From assembly GCA_027575765.1 (NCBI GenBank), contig JANBPT010000606.1, positions 1 to 28,873 on the forward strand: DNA of 28,873 bases, read 5' to 3'. This DNA comes from Tieghemiomyces parasiticus. Its lineage: Eukaryota > Kickxellomycota > Dimargaritomycetes > Dimargaritales > Dimargaritaceae. How positions within the stretch are numbered: the stretch's first letter is position 1; every line of letters begins with the position of its first letter. The translations under genes and the position numbers were made by a program. The notes under the pieces are model-generated. The model did no database searches. It was not told the origin of the DNA and worked only from the letters and a program-made list of their open reading frames with translations. Below, piece by piece: positions 1 through 11,678 of the stretch.

Positions 1-301
1 AACACCAAAGTGAAAAGGGAGGATGGTTTTGATGTAGGTTTCAGGGTATGGGCCTGTGGCTACTTGATGACCCCATCCCTGACGGTCTTTATTATGACTG
101 AGCTGCCACCCCCTGCCACTGGAGAGCCAGGTGATGCCCATAGGTATTAAATGGGAATTTTGCCTTTTTCGTTCCTGACCACCCTCATCTTCCATTTCCT
201 GTGGGTATCGATATCCTTTTACCTTTCAATGTTTACCCTCACCTTCCTTAGATCGCTGCTTATCCGTCTTCACCTGTGCCCATTTATCTAAACCTAGACC
301 A
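1..301. other. Upstream region of the secreted-protein gene
   Basis: No gene is visible. The last 120 bases before the start codon at 302 are rich in C and T on the plus strand, as is common upstream of fungal start codons. No clear TATA box can be assigned. Confidence 0.4.
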
Positions 302-1393
302 ATGATAATGCACAGGCTTACGATTTCCTTCCTAGCCGCCCTACCTTGCCTCTCGGGCGGCGGCTTCGGCCCCGTTGTAGTGGTCGCATCCAGCCCGGCC
401 CCTGGCTATCTATTCACCAACCGGAATGACTTCACTCCCCGTTTCCTTGTCGAGACTACGGCCGAGCCAAACCAGGCCGGAGGGCGACCCGGGGCCGTGA
501 GGCCGGTTCCTATGTATTACCCCATTGAACAGTCAGCAACCGGTCCGCCCAGTCGTCCCAAGCCCGACCATACACATGAGCCGCTCGGGTTCGTCGAAGA
601 CCACCGGTCCGCTGGCACTCTCCCTGGCCCTCGGGTACCGCTTGACCTTAAGGTAATCCCGCCGGCGGAACGAATCTTCTACTTTGTTGCCGCCCAAGCC
701 GAGCAAGCATCGGCCCTGTCCACTGGGTGGCAGTACACTAGATCCCAGCTGTCCAGCACTGTAGCTCAGAGTAGGCCGGGCCCGGGAGGCTCCCCCAGGT
801 CTAGGGCCAATGACATCTCTCATAGTAGTCCCCCCGCCCAGTCCCTACCGCGAGACCTGGCCGAGGTTCGCCCTCCGGTGAATCAGCTAGATCCCGAGAA
901 ACGAGATATGATAATCAAACAGTGCGAAGTGCTCCAAAAAGTATCCCGATCGAAAGACGACAGTCGCCCTCTGCTACCAATACCGCATAGAAAATTACAG
1001 CAGAGGATCTTCACTGCCGCTAAACAGATTATCAAAAGACTGATGGAAACCAAAGTTAAGCTCGCCCTGTCACCTACATCCTTTTCAACCCGTGTTATTC
1101 AGTCCATGACTTTTCGTCTGAGGGCAGCGGATGATGCCTATGGTTCAAATCTGATGTACTATATCTACCTCAACCCGGCGGACAGCATGTTGCACTTTAG
1201 ACTTATGTTTGACTTTCAAAACGACCAATGCGCCGACCTTCCGGCTCGTATTGTGGAAATAGTTCACTTGTTCGGTGCAGTGACCATCCTCGGTCCCGTC
1301 GGTGACAAGAATGCCGTCGAACAAGACATGCGAGAGATTGTACGGAGCTATAGCACCCGTCACGCTGCTACAATTAAGGCGTTTTTAGCTTAA
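302..1393 (+). CDS. Predicted secreted orphan protein, 363 aa, single exon
   Basis: An intact frame runs from ATG at 302 to TAA; a second in-frame ATG at 308 may be the real start. Residues 3-30 look like a signal peptide: a basic start (MHRL), a hydrophobic core with many Leu, Ala, Val and Gly, then small residues around the likely cleavage site near 29-32. Residues 50-200 are rich in Pro, Gly, Ser and Arg and look disordered. Residues 200-363 are richer in charged and hydrophobic residues, with helix-like stretches (around 230-255 and 313-350) and a Tyr-rich patch (YYIYLN, 286-291), and are probably the folded part. Only three Cys are present (16, 208, 310), so this is not a typical Cys-rich effector. 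No transmembrane segment follows the signal. I recognise no family. Its coding status rests on length, strong CpG and GC-ending codon content, and the absence of stops. A secreted, lineage-specific protein is the best description. Confidence 0.7.
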   Translation: MIMHRLTISFLAALPCLSGGGFGPVVVVASSPAPGYLFTNRNDFTPRFLVETTAEPNQAGGRPGAVRPVPMYYPIEQSATGPPSRPKPDHTHEPLGFVEDHRSAGTLPGPRVPLDLKVIPPAERIFYFVAAQAEQASALSTGWQYTRSQLSSTVAQSRPGPGGSPRSRANDISHSSPPAQSLPRDLAEVRPPVNQLDPEKRDMIIKQCEVLQKVSRSKDDSRPLLPIPHRKLQQRIFTAAKQIIKRLMETKVKLALSPTSFSTRVIQSMTFRLRAADDAYGSNLMYYIYLNPADSMLHFRLMFDFQNDQCADLPARIVEIVHLFGAVTILGPVGDKNAVEQDMREIVRSYSTRHAATIKAFLA

Positions 1394-2951
1394 TCTAAAT
1401 AGGGGTGTCCACCCCGGCATGGGCCACTGGGTCCGCACCTACGTTAACCAGTTGTTCGGGATTCCTTAACGATAAATCTATTGCTGATAATACCTCCTAA
1501 TTGGATGCCAAAGATGCGTGGAAGGTAGGAACCGTCGGGTGATCAGTGGTACAGAAATATGGTAGTCATTTGACGATGGCTTCTTTAGAGTGCTCGGCCT
1601 GCGGCGAGTATACCCGGCTAGTCCGTGTGGGGGGTGTAGGAGGTCCTGTCCTCGGTAAGGGCTAGCCATGCCTAGGCTGTGCAATGGTCATTAAACGGAT
1701 TTGCTGAGCGGTTAGCCTGCAAGTGGATCAATGAGCCAGTATCGTTCTGTAAGCTACTTTGTTGGTATGGTGAGGGGAAGGGGAATCGATTATGAGTAGG
1801 TGAGGGTGGAGATGAACAACGGTTGGTCCCACGCTGGTTGGACGGACTACGCCATCGATAAAGGTCCGGAGTGTGACTGGTGGCTCGTGGTGGTTGCCGA
1901 GGCTTGCGTTTCGGTTGCAACAAATATACTAAGCAGATCTTATAAAGGTGAACCTCTATGTATCAATATCCGACCTACCGACGCGATTATCAACGTCCCT
2001 TACCACTGGTACGCTTAAGATTCATTTTTTATTATAACTGCGCTTGTTAGGTAACGGATCTGTGGTCGAAATGATCGCCAACTTAAAATCGCAGCCTTAA
2101 CAGCGACCTCTCACCTGGACTCGGAACGCTCACGATAAACCGGGTCCATCGGAGTCGCCTGCACCGTTTGATGCATTATCCTACGATGAGTCTTTCTTAG
2201 GATATTATGCTTCGTTGTCCTCTCATCTCCGTTATTCTGCGTTTTATTAGATGCTTTTCTATGATGTATTCATCACTGCTGCCACTTCGCAGCAACTGTT
2301 GGAAGTCAAAGCCGGACTGGAAATACATTATCTGTCCGGCGGCCGCTTCAATAAAGGTCAGACTACCATATAACACTTTTCTTACTGTATCGTATTCTCA
2401 CCCCATGTTCCACAGCACCACTGGGCCGCTCTTTCTGTAATATTTCGCAGGACCATTCGCACTGTCGAGAACGCGAAAGTGATGATCTGTCCCATTACGC
2501 AATAGTGTGATCCTAATGACGTGAATTTCATCATCAGATGGTGGTTCCCACTTTCCTATCCCTAACCTTTCCCCTGGACCAATTCCCCGCGGTCTGGTGT
2601 TTCTCAAGGTTTTCGTGAGAAAGCCGGTGAAATATCGATCAGTGGCAACAGTCTATTTCCCGCGTGTTTTCGGCGAAGTGCCTATAGCTGTTCAGTTTGG
2701 ATAGAGCATTACTGTAGCATGGGTAGTGCGTGAAGCTAGTACAGTAAACAAGCGGATTTGAATGGATCAGTTATCAGGAGGGGGAAGCGGTGAAGATATC
2801 TCCTTTACCCAGTCCAGTCGAAAACATTGCACTAATTTGATATGGTGAAATATGTCATACTTTATATGCTGCAGGCTCTCTACGCAGATGTAGTAACAAT
2901 ATAGGGGCACTGCAGGCTACCCCTAAGTAGTCAAGGGTGGTACCTAGAAGT
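1394..2951. other. Intergenic, no convincing gene
   Basis: Only short frames under 85 codons occur on either strand, and none has a recognisable motif. A minus-strand frame at 2398-2607 is open but short and has no supporting domain. Strong GTAAGT-type donors like those of the ULA1 gene in this window are absent, so there is no evidence for a spliced gene. Confidence 0.4.
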
Positions 2952-4068
2952 ATGGCGGACGAGTATAGCAAAGATCGGATAGGCCCCTTACCCCTCACTT
3001 CCCCATTGCCCTACGGTCGGAACAGGCCGTTAGCCCGCCGGTCCCTGGTCATTGTGGCCTATTTTCGTTTGCCACCGGGTGGTACACCCTACGTTCGTCG
3101 GTCGACTTTTGGACCCCGTCAGTTTAACGTGATCGACCATCCAAGTGACGTGGGTACCCCAGCTGCCGATTTCACCGATTTACATTAGGCAATAATGTCA
3201 ATAGCTGTATCGCTGTCCATTATTATTAACCGCCCCCCTTTGGGCCTTCTCCATTGTCTCACTTATCGTACTTCCCATCCAACATAGCCCTTCTCGTTCC
3301 TTTTGCTACTCGACATTAACGCTTGAACGTTCAGCATAATTGACGTATTTTATTATGAGGTCTGATGACCAGGTCCGATCCGAGGGACCGTTGTACGTCA
3401 GAATCCCCGCCCTAAGTTTAGGAAGGGATGATGTCGAATTCTCTTCGACTAGGTCTAAAATCCTTCTTCGTTCACAATCCACCGCCGGTACCCTCTTTCC
3501 CGGGCTTACCCTGCAGTCCAAGGGGCCGCCACTTGAGGGTGTTGGCGAGATCCTATCGATAGGCCACGCCCCGGCGGCGGACCCACCTCCTGAGATCCTT
3601 TACATCACGGCCCACCTACCAATGGTAAGGATGGCCTCAATACGGTCGGGACGAAGCGACGAAACTTCCAAGCCGCACTGAAATTCCTACATGGCTTGCG
3701 GTCGATCTGTTTCCCCTCCCCACCTTTTGACCGGCCAGGAAGGTTGGAATCCGGGACATGTCCACATACACGCGGTCAGTTATTTATGCCAGGGGTTCGG
3801 ATGCATGGGCTCAAATTCTACGTTTCCCGTGCGGGCCGCAACGTGAAGCATCGGGTTCGGGATGAAGAGGGGCGCGATGAGGCTGCAGCGTCTATTTGAC
3901 TTCGCAGTCACACTGGTGCGGTTTAGGTCATTTGATGGTCAACATGAAGGGTTGTCGCATGCTCGAGAGAGAAAGTGGGCGCCCCGCCCCTCTGATTTTT
4001 CTTCCTTGAGCTATTACGGATTGCTATTTGAGCGGCCGAGGGAAGACGGGGAGGGGAGCTATACATAA
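2952..4068 (+). other. Run of weak same-strand frames; possible decayed gene
   Basis: Four open frames follow each other on the plus strand. One runs from ATG 2952 to 3188 (78 aa), one from ATG 3355 to 3681 (about 108 aa), one covers 3696-3899 and one covers 3862-4068. They are CpG-rich and have a Ser/Pro/Arg-rich composition somewhat like the secreted protein at 302-1393. The frames do not join through convincing GT-AG introns, and I see no domain, signal peptide or alignment to that gene. This may be a decayed or poorly spliced gene, or chance open frames in GC-rich DNA. I treat it as unresolved. Confidence 0.2.
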
Positions 4069-7000
4069 AACAGGCCAGCTGATATTGGATGTGGAGCAGT
4101 CAGTTGGCCGTTGACATGTTTATATAGACCGAACAGACTGGATTCTAATATAGGTGCCAGTGCTGATGCGACCACTATCAACTACAGCTAAATACGTTGG
4201 TAATACTAGACCGACTTGAGGAACCATGCATGGTAAAGTTCTCGCTGGTGACAAACATCGCCTGTGACCAGTAGTGGACTATGCATTGAGCTTGGTAACT
4301 TCACACGGGCGTAAGGCACGATGATTACGTTGCGCTGTGTTGTGCTGCCGGTCATGATCCTCGGGACCAAGAGCTGGTCGTCGGACAGACTCGGAAGCAC
4401 CAAGTACCCCGAGGTGACGGCCGTAATTCACGTGTGCATAATGACATCTCAGGCCCAGGGTCGACGTGGACATGTGTGTAATGAACAAGCCAGCCCCAGG
4501 AACGAAGGCTAACAGTAGCGTGTTTCGATTATACGGACAAAGAAGATTGAGTGACGCCTAACCTACAGAAATGGTTGACACTCATCGTCACGGTTGAACT
4601 GTGAAATTGACTTTGCCAAAGTAATGGGCCGATACCATGCCAGCGAATGGCGATTATATGTGCGTGACGGCCCAGGTATGTGAAGCGTCATTCAGTATTC
4701 ATGATCACTGCTTCACCCTTGCGGGTTAACTCGGTAGGAACATTGGCCGAGTCCATCCCTTCTTCATTGACGTTTGAAGGTAACACAAGGAACTCATCGG
4801 GAGAGGACAGGCTCGATTGAATATATCGGAACGGACCAATTTACTATGTCCAGGGTCACTACACCCCTCCCCCCATTATTGTGACCCACCGACTCGGCAT
4901 CCCCGTGTCAGAAGGATTAAACAGTACATGGTAACACGATGAAACCGCTGCCCATCATGCCTGCAGTCACAGGGCAGCCATAATTCTTACTCGTGCTCCC
5001 AGAATAGTATGGGGGTATTAGGTGTGGATCTTCTTCGCTGTGACCCATTAGGGTGTACAATGAAGGGAGAGGGCGTCAATATTGTCAATGGACGTGAGTA
5101 AATCGAGTAGAAGTCAACCGTCACGGTGAAACTGCATCGGATACAACACGAGGGGAAGAGGGTGGGGTTAATCCGACACCACATTATGAACTACTGGCTT
5201 TACTGGGTCGCACATGACTTCCCTCTCCTCTCTCAGATAACTGCAGGCGGGGGCACATTCGGCTAGTGGCGACCAGATGACACACCGCTCGCGCCAGCAT
5301 CCAGTCGCCATTTTTGGCTATCGTTGACACATGAAGCCGTCAAATCCCATCGCCGGCTGATACTAAATCTCTCCTCTGAACTATTCTGCTGTGGGTAGAG
5401 CAGCAGTATTAGGCGTCAGTGCATGTGAAGTGAGTCACCTTGTAGTTGATGAGCTCTACACGTCTGCTCATTTGTAATGGGTGACTATATCCAACGAATG
5501 TATGGCGTGACGCGGGCTTGCCCCTCACCCTCATTTTAAGGGCGATGTGAGTTTTTTTACAGTGAAACAAGGTCGCTTGGGCCCGGATTACACCGGTCGA
5601 GGGCGACAAGAAAAACAATCAATAGATAGACAGTGCGGCTGTGGAGGGCGCTGCCCGCGATCGTTTAAGGATAGAGATGGATGAAGGCGGGGTACAGGCC
5701 CAGCAAGGTCCGACTACACCCAATTATTAGGAAGGCCGGGACCCGCCCCCACGGATCAGTCGCTCAGCCTCCCTCTCCCCCCCAACGGGCCGTGCGATCA
5801 ACGCAGGGTCTAGCCACTCCCACCCCCAACTGATTTCTTATTGACGCCCCAACGGAGAACAGCGTACCGAACAAAGGCCTCTGCACGCCACCCCCTCAGG
5901 TCCCCTCCATATTTTTTCTGACCATTACTTTTACACTCCTGTGCCCGGCCGCAGTTTTTCACCTGACCTTAGCAGGTAAGACTTGGCTCTGCCCAATGGC
6001 TAGGCGGTCATTCTTTATGAAAACCCCACCTCTCTAAGTTGGGGTTAAAATGGCTCGGAGACCGGCAATTTTTTTCCTTAAGTTAAGTAGGACTACATTA
6101 TATTACAATTATGCGGGTTGTGGGAAAAGCCCAGTGGCCTCGAACCGGACCATACGGCGCTCAGTCTCGCGTGCTAAGCCCCTTCAGTCGATCCTGCCAA
6201 GGAGTAATAGGAAGGGGTCGGCCAAAGAAGGCGGGGATTGAACGGGGAAAGAGGAAGGCAAGAAACATTGCATGACACGAGAATGGTCTAAGTGGCCAAC
6301 AAGGCAAAAGAGTCAGAGCAAAGCAGGCTGACCGTAATATACAAGGGGGCTAAAAGAACTGGGAACCAACGGCAGAACCGGTGACCATGGCCTAATACCC
6401 CCCCCCGAATTGTACGACTTCAAAATAAATGAGGTTTAGCGTGGTTGTTTTGGTTGTATGGCATGCAACCGTGTAATGAAGCGGTGGCGTGGAAACCTTA
6501 GAATTTACACCTGCACAGTTCTATTCCCCACTAGAGATAAGTGACAGGCCCAATATAATGGGCGGTATGGAGTTGAGCAAGGGGGAATGGTACCTACATG
6601 GAGCTCGCTATAGGTTGCGACCTAGTCCAAGGATATAATTAAATCACACCTTTAACGCAGTCCCATTATTTGTACCGTAGCGTAGTAATCTAGCTAGTCC
6701 ATCAGGTGGTCTTCTTGAAAAAAGAAAAACAACTTTTACGCGGCATACTTGCCTAACAGTTAACCATCCGGTATTTTTCTAAATGAAATAGAATGCGCAC
6801 GGCTCGCCATTGAGGAGTATCAAGCTGGGCGGAGCCGAGTTGCACAGATAAGGCGAGGCGAAGTGGGCGACGGCGGACAGTTTGGCTCTCTTGGACACCT
6901 ATGGAGGCCCGACGCCCTCGCCCTACCCGCCCCTTGCCTCAATTAGTTGCTTTTGATTTCATTTTTATTTTGCCGAAGCCAGCCCATTGGCCTGACCGGT

Positions 7001-8394
7001 GTTCCGGGTTAGATTAGTGGATTAGATGGGACTTCAGACCTAACCTCTTCCTCTTCCTCGCCTCTGCGATATGTATCCAATAGTATTCAACTTGGCTCAT
7101 GTGCGGGTCTCCAGCGCCAGGATGTCCAGCTCGGGGCCATGTTTGGGGTAACAGGGGGGGATGAGAGGGTGGCGGCAGCCGATATTCAATAACGGGGTAG
7201 CAAAATCATTCGCTAGGGCATGGTTTACCAAGCTGCTGTGGTAGAGGTAATGATTCCGTTCACTGTGGAGGTCTATGGTGATGAACGTTCAGTCGCCGGA
7301 CGGGGACGAGATGTAGGCATTTGGAAACACTAGGTAGGCTTGAGCAATGACTTTGTGACCACTTTTTTTTAAGGTTGTAAAAGTAAACGGGTTAATTGAC
7401 CATGAAGTCAGACTGGCCTTAGTCACCCTCCCAACTACGGTTCGTGGCACGGATACACGCACATATTAGATTTATAAGGTATCGGCGTGACCGAAACCCC
7501 GTGGCTGACAGCTCCAGGTGGTCCTTGCACCACCACAATTCCAGATTACGAATGTCAGACTAGTCTCAAGGGCATAGTTGGTATGTATTCGATAATGTCC
7601 AAAATAAGGGCGCCTGGAAAGGGTGCACAGTGCCGACGTGGTATCGTTAGGGCTCGGCACACCATGGAAGGTTTAATGAATCGAGAAGGGAACGGCTCGA
7701 TGAAGGGTATCCAAGTTCAGCAGGGGCTTGGAACCGCGGCATGTTTGAGCTGGTGAAGGGAGAAGTCGGTGGATGTGACGGTCACACACACCCACCTATC
7801 GTGCAGCAGGTCACAGCACCATGAGCCGCCGCAACTCTCTCCTTTTGCACTGAAATTTGCCAATGCAGTAAGCAACAGCCGACTATTACCCTTGTATATA
7901 AGGGAGGAAAGGGGAAAGGGGATGGGCTCTGGGGCCAGATGCACGCCTTGAGTGCTGGCCAACGATGGTCCCAAGAACAGGAGTAGGGGGCTACGTGGCC
8001 TAGTCACGGAAGAGTCCCAGCGGAAGCGTTGGAATTGGGTCAGTCTAGAGCAAAGAAAAGGGGAAGAGTGCCCAGTCTGGAAAGCATGAGGAACGACGCG
8101 AGAGCTCGTCAGTGTTGGTTGTGGTGTCAATCTGGCCGCCCTTTGTGGAGGGAGAGAGCTGGCGTCCTTACCTCCACTAATCCGTTTCCCAGCTGCGAGG
8201 CAGGAGGCAGAGTGAGAGGACCAGGGCGGATCGCCCCTAACCCCTCTCCCACTCTCTAGCCAACGTCCCCATTACTGCTGGCGGGTGGCCAGGCATCGGT
8301 GGCACTTGAGCCATTGTGCAGAGAAGACTTGGTGCCCGCTCGACTGAAAGCCAAGTGGGGTCAGAGAGGCCGACTTGGCGAAAACGTCTTCACC
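4069..8394. other. Long gene-poor intergenic region
   Basis: Frames are short (mostly 60-90 codons, the longest 137 on the minus strand at 7717-8130), lie on both strands and overlap one another, as expected by chance. I looked for tRNA B boxes (GGTTCGA type), 5S internal promoters and the U6 ACAGAGA motif and found no credible case. Homopolymer tracts occur (for example C-runs near 6400 and a T-run near 7365). Composition is mixed and CpG is not depleted, unlike the right part of the window. Nothing here can be named. Confidence 0.4.
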
Positions 8395-8745
8395 ATGGAT
8401 AGGGAACGGGTCCGGAAGGCATCGGGACCTGTGCTTCACCAGCTGGGTAGCTCCTCAACATACCCTTCTATTTCTCTTCGGCACCAATTGCTGGCTCAGA
8501 GCTATCCAAACTTCCGGTGTAGGATCTTGCGGTTATTACGAACGGCATGGGGGCCCAGATCGCACTCAGCCGTAGCCCGCGTGGGTCTGGGTGACGCTGT
8601 GGTTCGGATCCTACCAAAAAAAATACAGTCACGACGAGCGGAGGCCAGGCTGCTCTCCGATGTTGGCGTTACCGCCCAGTACGGCAGGGCCACTGAAAGT
8701 AAACGACAACGATGCTACCTTCCCAGCTATCGGCTGCATCGTTAG
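8395..8745 (+). CDS. Possible small basic protein, 116 aa, weak
   Basis: An ATG at 8395 has a good start context (ACCATGG) and opens a 116-codon frame rich in Arg, Leu and Ser. The frame is open further upstream only to a GTG at 8299. No signal peptide, membrane segment or known motif is visible, and overlapping frames of similar length occur on both strands here. It is listed because of the start context and CpG-rich composition; it could easily be a chance frame. Confidence 0.15.
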   Translation: MDRERVRKASGPVLHQLGSSSTYPSISLRHQLLAQSYPNFRCRILRLLRTAWGPRSHSAVARVGLGDAVVRILPKKIQSRRAEARLLSDVGVTAQYGRATESKRQRCYLPSYRLHR

Positions 8746-10373
8746 GGCCAAAGGATGTTTAGGGCCTCCCCGTATACGTCCACTATTCCATGCATTTCTA
8801 CCCGGGTGGTCCCATATCGCTCCGCCGTACCGCGCTAAAAAGGCCATTCCCACAACGCAACGAGGGTAAATGAAGGCGAGGGGCGGAGTAGCTTCCCCCC
8901 TTTTTCAGTGGCTGGACAGCCATTGAAATGGACGTAAGGCGGGAAAAAATTGCGGCGGGTGGGGGATGGGCAGCAGGCGGTAGATGATTGTCCGGGCGGT
9001 TCATGGATTTCATTTTATTTCCCGTCCCGTCCCGCCCCGCCTCCTCTCGTCGGAGTTTCGTTTTGGTCGGTCCCAGATTCCTCCCTTCGGTGTGTGTGCA
9101 CCCGCATGTCCCATCTCCAACTGACCTGTTGTCCCTCAGAACCTATTTTCTGCCGGCGCTGAGAGTCAAAGAATGGGTGTCACACCTTACCCCTGCGCTT
9201 CTCAACCCTATTTTTACGACCCACCCCGTTGCGCCCCCCTCGTCCTTCCCTCCCTCCCTCCTCCTCCGCCCTGGCCCCGGTCTCCACCAGCAGCACCCTC
9301 CTATTCGCTAACCCTAATGGCGCGGCTGGCCGATACTTGAACATCCTAGCATATTTATAGCCCCGCAGCCGCCGCCCGCCATCGCTGGGTTCGGATACCC
9401 GTATTCCTGCCTCTCGTCCTACCCATCCTCGCCCTATGAAACCTGCCACCACCCTTGCTCTTTGGCAGTGTCCCATCGAAAATCAAGCCCCTCTTCCACC
9501 TCTTTTTCTCGTCGCGCTAGTTGGTTACTTCCCGCCCGCCTCAGCCACGCCGGCGTCTATTGAGCGCACTAGTCGCCGTGCCGTGCCACCCTTGCCTCAC
9601 TGTACCGGCCTCCTAGTTTGGCCTTGCAACACTCTATGCTTGCCTGCCAACCGCCGTTGGGCCTTTGCTAGAGAATATTCCCTTCTCCTGCACGATCGCC
9701 CTCATCATTCCTTTCTATTGCCGGCGCATTCTGTCTACTCGTTCTACCTCTAGCGCCAAGCCTATATCCACCGTCCAAGCACCACTCTCCTCTCTTGTGG
9801 CCTTTGTCTGGCTAGACCCAAGCGCGATATCGACACCCTCCTGCCAAACCATCCCGTTAAGACCGATTCGGAGACCTCATTGTCACTCCAAGCTTCTCCT
9901 ACGTCGTCCTAATTTTACCTTGGAGTCTACAGCACGGCACTTGGTCGTAGAGGGGCGAGAAGGCAACCTCGTTGCTTAAACCTCAGGCTCTATTGTACCA
10001 TTTCACCTCCCCTCCTACACCACTATCGACCAACGTTCTTGTCCATTAGACTTGCTCGAGACGGCTCTGTTGCTGTTCTGACTAGCGCTCTCCCATCTTT
10101 GGTCTGCTATCCCAGCGCCCCGCACACTCACTCTGCGCATACATTTTTTTCCTCCCTCCTTCCTAGAGCAGTGTACACTACGCGGATCGTGCCCAGTGTG
10201 TGAACGCGTGTATGCCCTTTGGGGTGACCCCCTGATTGACCATACCTTTTTTGAGGCGACATAACCATTACCCTGTTATGCTCCTCTAGCGGACCCACCC
10301 CATTTTCTCCCCGGCATCCGCCCTCTCCCTTTATTCTTGTTGCCTATTCGTCATTTTGCTCAGCGCCCCTACC
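8746..10373. promoter_or_regulatory. Pyrimidine-rich upstream region of the Ser-rich gene
   Basis: From about 9000 to the ATG at 10374 the plus strand is strongly biased to C and T, with many runs such as CCTCCCTCC. Four plus-strand frames of 70-107 codons in this stretch are products of that bias, not of protein-like sequence. The region probably holds the promoter and a long 5' leader of the downstream gene. The last block, CTTTATTCTTG around 10329-10339, is a typical fungal pyrimidine tract near a transcription start. This is inference from composition alone. Confidence 0.35.
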
Positions 10374-11678
10374 ATGGCCACGATGCGTTCGTCAAGTAGT
10401 AGCAACAGCAGCAGCGCCGCCAGCAGTCGCTGTAGCAGCGCAGCCAGCCGCACCTCACCCACTTCCACGCGGTCAGACCTTGCAGGTAGCGCTACGGTCC
10501 GGCTCAGCGAGCGGCCACGCTCCAAATCCAAGCGCCGCTTATCGGTATCCCTCGGAGGCCCACCCATGGCTCCTCCCCCGGCACCCCGGGCTGCCTGCAG
10601 TCACTCACCTGTCTGCGAACGTTTAAGCCGCACCAATCAGCGTGTCGCCCAGTTAGCCGCCGCCGGTCCACGTCCGCGCCCCACCCTTCCCTCCCCGGGC
10701 ATGTCTCTCGGGCGGTCAGCCTCTTGTCGCCTCCCTCACGCCACGTCCAGCGAAGATTGCCTGGCCAGCTTGGCTCCCGCCGGCAATGCCACCACCAGTC
10801 GTAGGCCAGCACTCAACCACCACGGCGCTAAACCGACCCGCCGAGCTGGGATCCCTCCCTGCCTCCGCCTTCCGTCTGACGGAGCCCTGTCTGACCCCGA
10901 GGACACCGTATCGCCCACTACCGCGGTCGCTCGACCATCTATCTCTTCTATCCACACGCTCGGTATTACTGCCGGCACTGCCCGTCCCCAGTCCTTCCAT
11001 GCCTTCGCCCGGCGCCGCAGTTCCGGCGTGTTCAAGGCTACCGTCAGCGGTTCCACGGGTGCCGTCTCGGCGGTCTTTCAGGTCCATGGCGCGGCCCAGT
11101 TCTCACACCCAGCGACCCGACGCACTTCTCCCATTGAGATTCTTCGCCCGCTGCAGGATAGCACCCCTGTTATGCCCCGCCCACCGCCATGCGGCGGTAG
11201 TAATATTAGTACCGAGTCGTGTAGCACGCTGAGCAGCGATGGTAGTACCGCCTCCTCCTTACTGGAGACCGATGCCGCCCATCTGGATGGTGCCGTCGAG
11301 GCATTCGCTCCTGCCCATGGGACCCTGAGCGGGGGTAACCGCCGCGCCCTGCGGTCTCCTAACGCTGCCGTCGCCTCACTGGCCTTGCTGGCGGGAATCC
11401 CAACCAAGGCCCTCCCATGCACAGCCGCTATCACCCCACCTGATGAGATTGCCGCCGACCACACGCTACTTGACTCGCCCCTCGTGCTCTCCAAGGACGC
11501 CTCGACATACACGTCCTTCCCGAGCCTGGTCGACTACTCCTTAGCGGGCTGCGCATCGGACGCCGCCGTTGTCACCTGTAAGGCCACCAAGCCGCTCATG
11601 AGCCACCTCACTGAGAATTCCGTGGTGCGTATGTTACAGTCTGGCACCAAGCATCATAGCAGTATTATGCTCAACTAG
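10374..11678 (+). CDS. Ser/Ala/Pro-rich, probably disordered phosphoprotein, 434 aa
   Basis: The start is ATG at 10374 in a near-ideal context (ACCATGG). The frame stays open to a TTG at 10356, but nothing supports that codon. Residues 5-35 are a Ser tract (poly-Ser with Ala, Arg and Thr) and the rest is rich in Ser, Ala, Pro, Thr and Arg with no hydrophobic core, so most of the protein is probably disordered. Basic kinase-type sites are visible: RRLS at 54-57, RSAS at 114-117 and RRRSS at 213-217. There are several SP and TP sites and an acidic SDPED patch near 173-177. The C-terminal 60 residues (about 375-434) look more ordered. There is no signal peptide, membrane segment or enzyme motif. 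The sites suggest regulation by PKA-like and proline-directed kinases, perhaps with 14-3-3 binding; this is inference. I recognise no family. Confidence 0.65.
   Translation: MATMRSSSSSNSSSAASSRCSSAASRTSPTSTRSDLAGSATVRLSERPRSKSKRRLSVSLGGPPMAPPPAPRAACSHSPVCERLSRTNQRVAQLAAAGPRPRPTLPSPGMSLGRSASCRLPHATSSEDCLASLAPAGNATTSRRPALNHHGAKPTRRAGIPPCLRLPSDGALSDPEDTVSPTTAVARPSISSIHTLGITAGTARPQSFHAFARRRSSGVFKATVSGSTGAVSAVFQVHGAAQFSHPATRRTSPIEILRPLQDSTPVMPRPPPCGGSNISTESCSTLSSDGSTASSLLETDAAHLDGAVEAFAPAHGTLSGGNRRALRSPNAAVASLALLAGIPTKALPCTAAITPPDEIAADHTLLDSPLVLSKDASTYTSFPSLVDYSLAGCASDAAVVTCKATKPLMSHLTENSVVRMLQSGTKHHSSIMLN

Noticed and set aside
6115..6160. Possible tRNA T-arm (GGTTCGA on the minus strand near 6140)
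   Set aside because: The flanking bases do not form a 5-bp T stem, and no acceptor, D or anticodon arm can be built.
8950..9979. Overlapping plus-strand frames before the Ser-rich gene
   Set aside because: They are explained by pyrimidine-rich composition (Pro, Leu, Ser and Cys strings), with no consistent frame or domain.
10356..10373. TTG start for the Ser-rich protein
   Set aside because: The ATG at 10374 lies in a near-ideal ACCATGG context only 18 bp later.
10504..11512. Minus-strand frames of 102-144 codons opposite the Ser-rich gene
   Set aside because: They are antisense shadows of GC-rich coding DNA, with Gly/Arg/Ala-rich products and no motif.
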